This document shows positions 63,959 through 64,000 of a DNA stretch of 64,000 bases, piece by piece. Numbering within the stretch: the stretch's first letter is position 1; each line of letters starts with the position of its first letter. Below the pieces are notes generated by a model, which did not search any database, was not told the DNA's origin, and was given only the letters and a program-made list of their open reading frames with translations. A program made the position numbers and the translations under genes. Source of the stretch: Kutzneria chonburiensis (GTDB taxonomy: Bacteria; Actinomycetota; Actinomycetes; Mycobacteriales; Pseudonocardiaceae); the NCBI RefSeq assembly GCF_028622115.1, contig NZ_CP097263.1, positions 1,302,001-1,366,000 of the forward strand, given 5' to 3'.

Positions 63959-64000
63959 TTGACCAGGAACGCGATCGTCGGGAGCAGGCCCGTCGCGGCC
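63955..64000 (-). CDS. C-terminal end of an unidentified gene upstream of the YeiH-type gene
   Basis: Only the last 14 codons are inside the window, ending AFLVK and TGA (63957-63955). The hydrophobic tail may come from a membrane protein. It is coupled to the YeiH-type gene through the ATGA overlap. Confidence 0.45.
   Translation of the reverse strand, partial: AATGLLPTIAFLVK

Overview
The window looks like chromosomal DNA of a high-GC actinomycete, most probably a member of the Pseudonocardiales (Kutzneria, Saccharothrix or Amycolatopsis-like). This is inferred from the very high GC content with G/C-ending codons, the frequent GTG starts, a mycothiol-type DinB/MDMPI protein, the many TetR/MarR/GntR/WYL regulators and the large STAND-type signalling proteins. 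No genus can be fixed without a search. There are no rRNA genes, phage genes, insertion sequences or CRISPR arrays. Coding is dense on both strands, with many 4-nt ATGA/GTGA stop-start overlaps that mark translationally coupled operons.

Layout. 1-4.45 kb: the end of a sugar or natural-product tailoring operon (partial gene, YciI-like protein, cupin, NDP-sugar C-methyltransferase, NAD-dependent epimerase, GT2 glycosyltransferase). 4.45-10.45 kb: regulator/effector modules, each with visible operator palindromes (MFS/TetR with three matching boxes, MarR/MDMPI, a chitin-binding anchored protein, TetR/ABC transporter). 10.5-13.5 kb: a large HTH-nSTAND-WD40-type protein interrupted by a one-base frameshift. 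13.6-16.1 kb: aldo/keto reductase and a Tat-exported purple acid phosphatase.

16.3-25.6 kb is the most unusual part. Two tandem tRNA-like RNAs precede a coupled pair encoding a zinc-ribbon SDR without the catalytic Tyr and an LRR protein. A convergent coupled pair encodes a zincin-VWA protein and a double-AAA+ MoxR-type ATPase. A third tRNA-like RNA, sharing an identical 20-nt 5' segment with the first, sits 24 bp from the VWA start codon, and its acceptor stem overlaps the stop codon of an unrecognised cysteine-containing gene. Next to it lies an NB-ARC/TPR (NLR-like) gene. I propose this as an RNA-associated conflict or stress-response system built around tRNA mimics; that function is inference.

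25.5-31.3 kb: transketolase, a DUF5709-DJ-1/PfpI fusion, a hydrolase-like protein, an MscS-type channel, a compact operon for a small membrane protein, an ECF sigma factor and a LuxR-HTH protein, and an SDR. 31.3-34.5 kb: a two-gene biosynthetic unit (flavoprotein plus thioesterase/ATP-grasp fusion). 34.8-37.0 kb: a secreted protein and a deletion scar joining remnants of a MocR-type aminotransferase and a cysteine synthase. 37.0-42.1 kb: a giant LRR-Roc-COR (Roco) protein. 42.1-57.6 kb: small enzyme/regulator pairs, a secreted M1 peptidase, an alcohol dehydrogenase, a trypsin-like protease, a PIG-V-like mannosyltransferase, a TetR/MFS pair and a TPP-enzyme/cyclase pair. 57.6-62.0 kb: a hypothetical protein and a carbohydrate locus (GntR, GH20 hexosaminidase, CBM3-GH16-like secreted protein). 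62.1-64 kb: a methyltransferase, a YeiH-type transporter and a partial gene.

Three genes (nSTAND, Roco N-terminus, GntR) each need exactly one extra base to read through. They may be genuine inactivations or base-deletion errors in the assembly.
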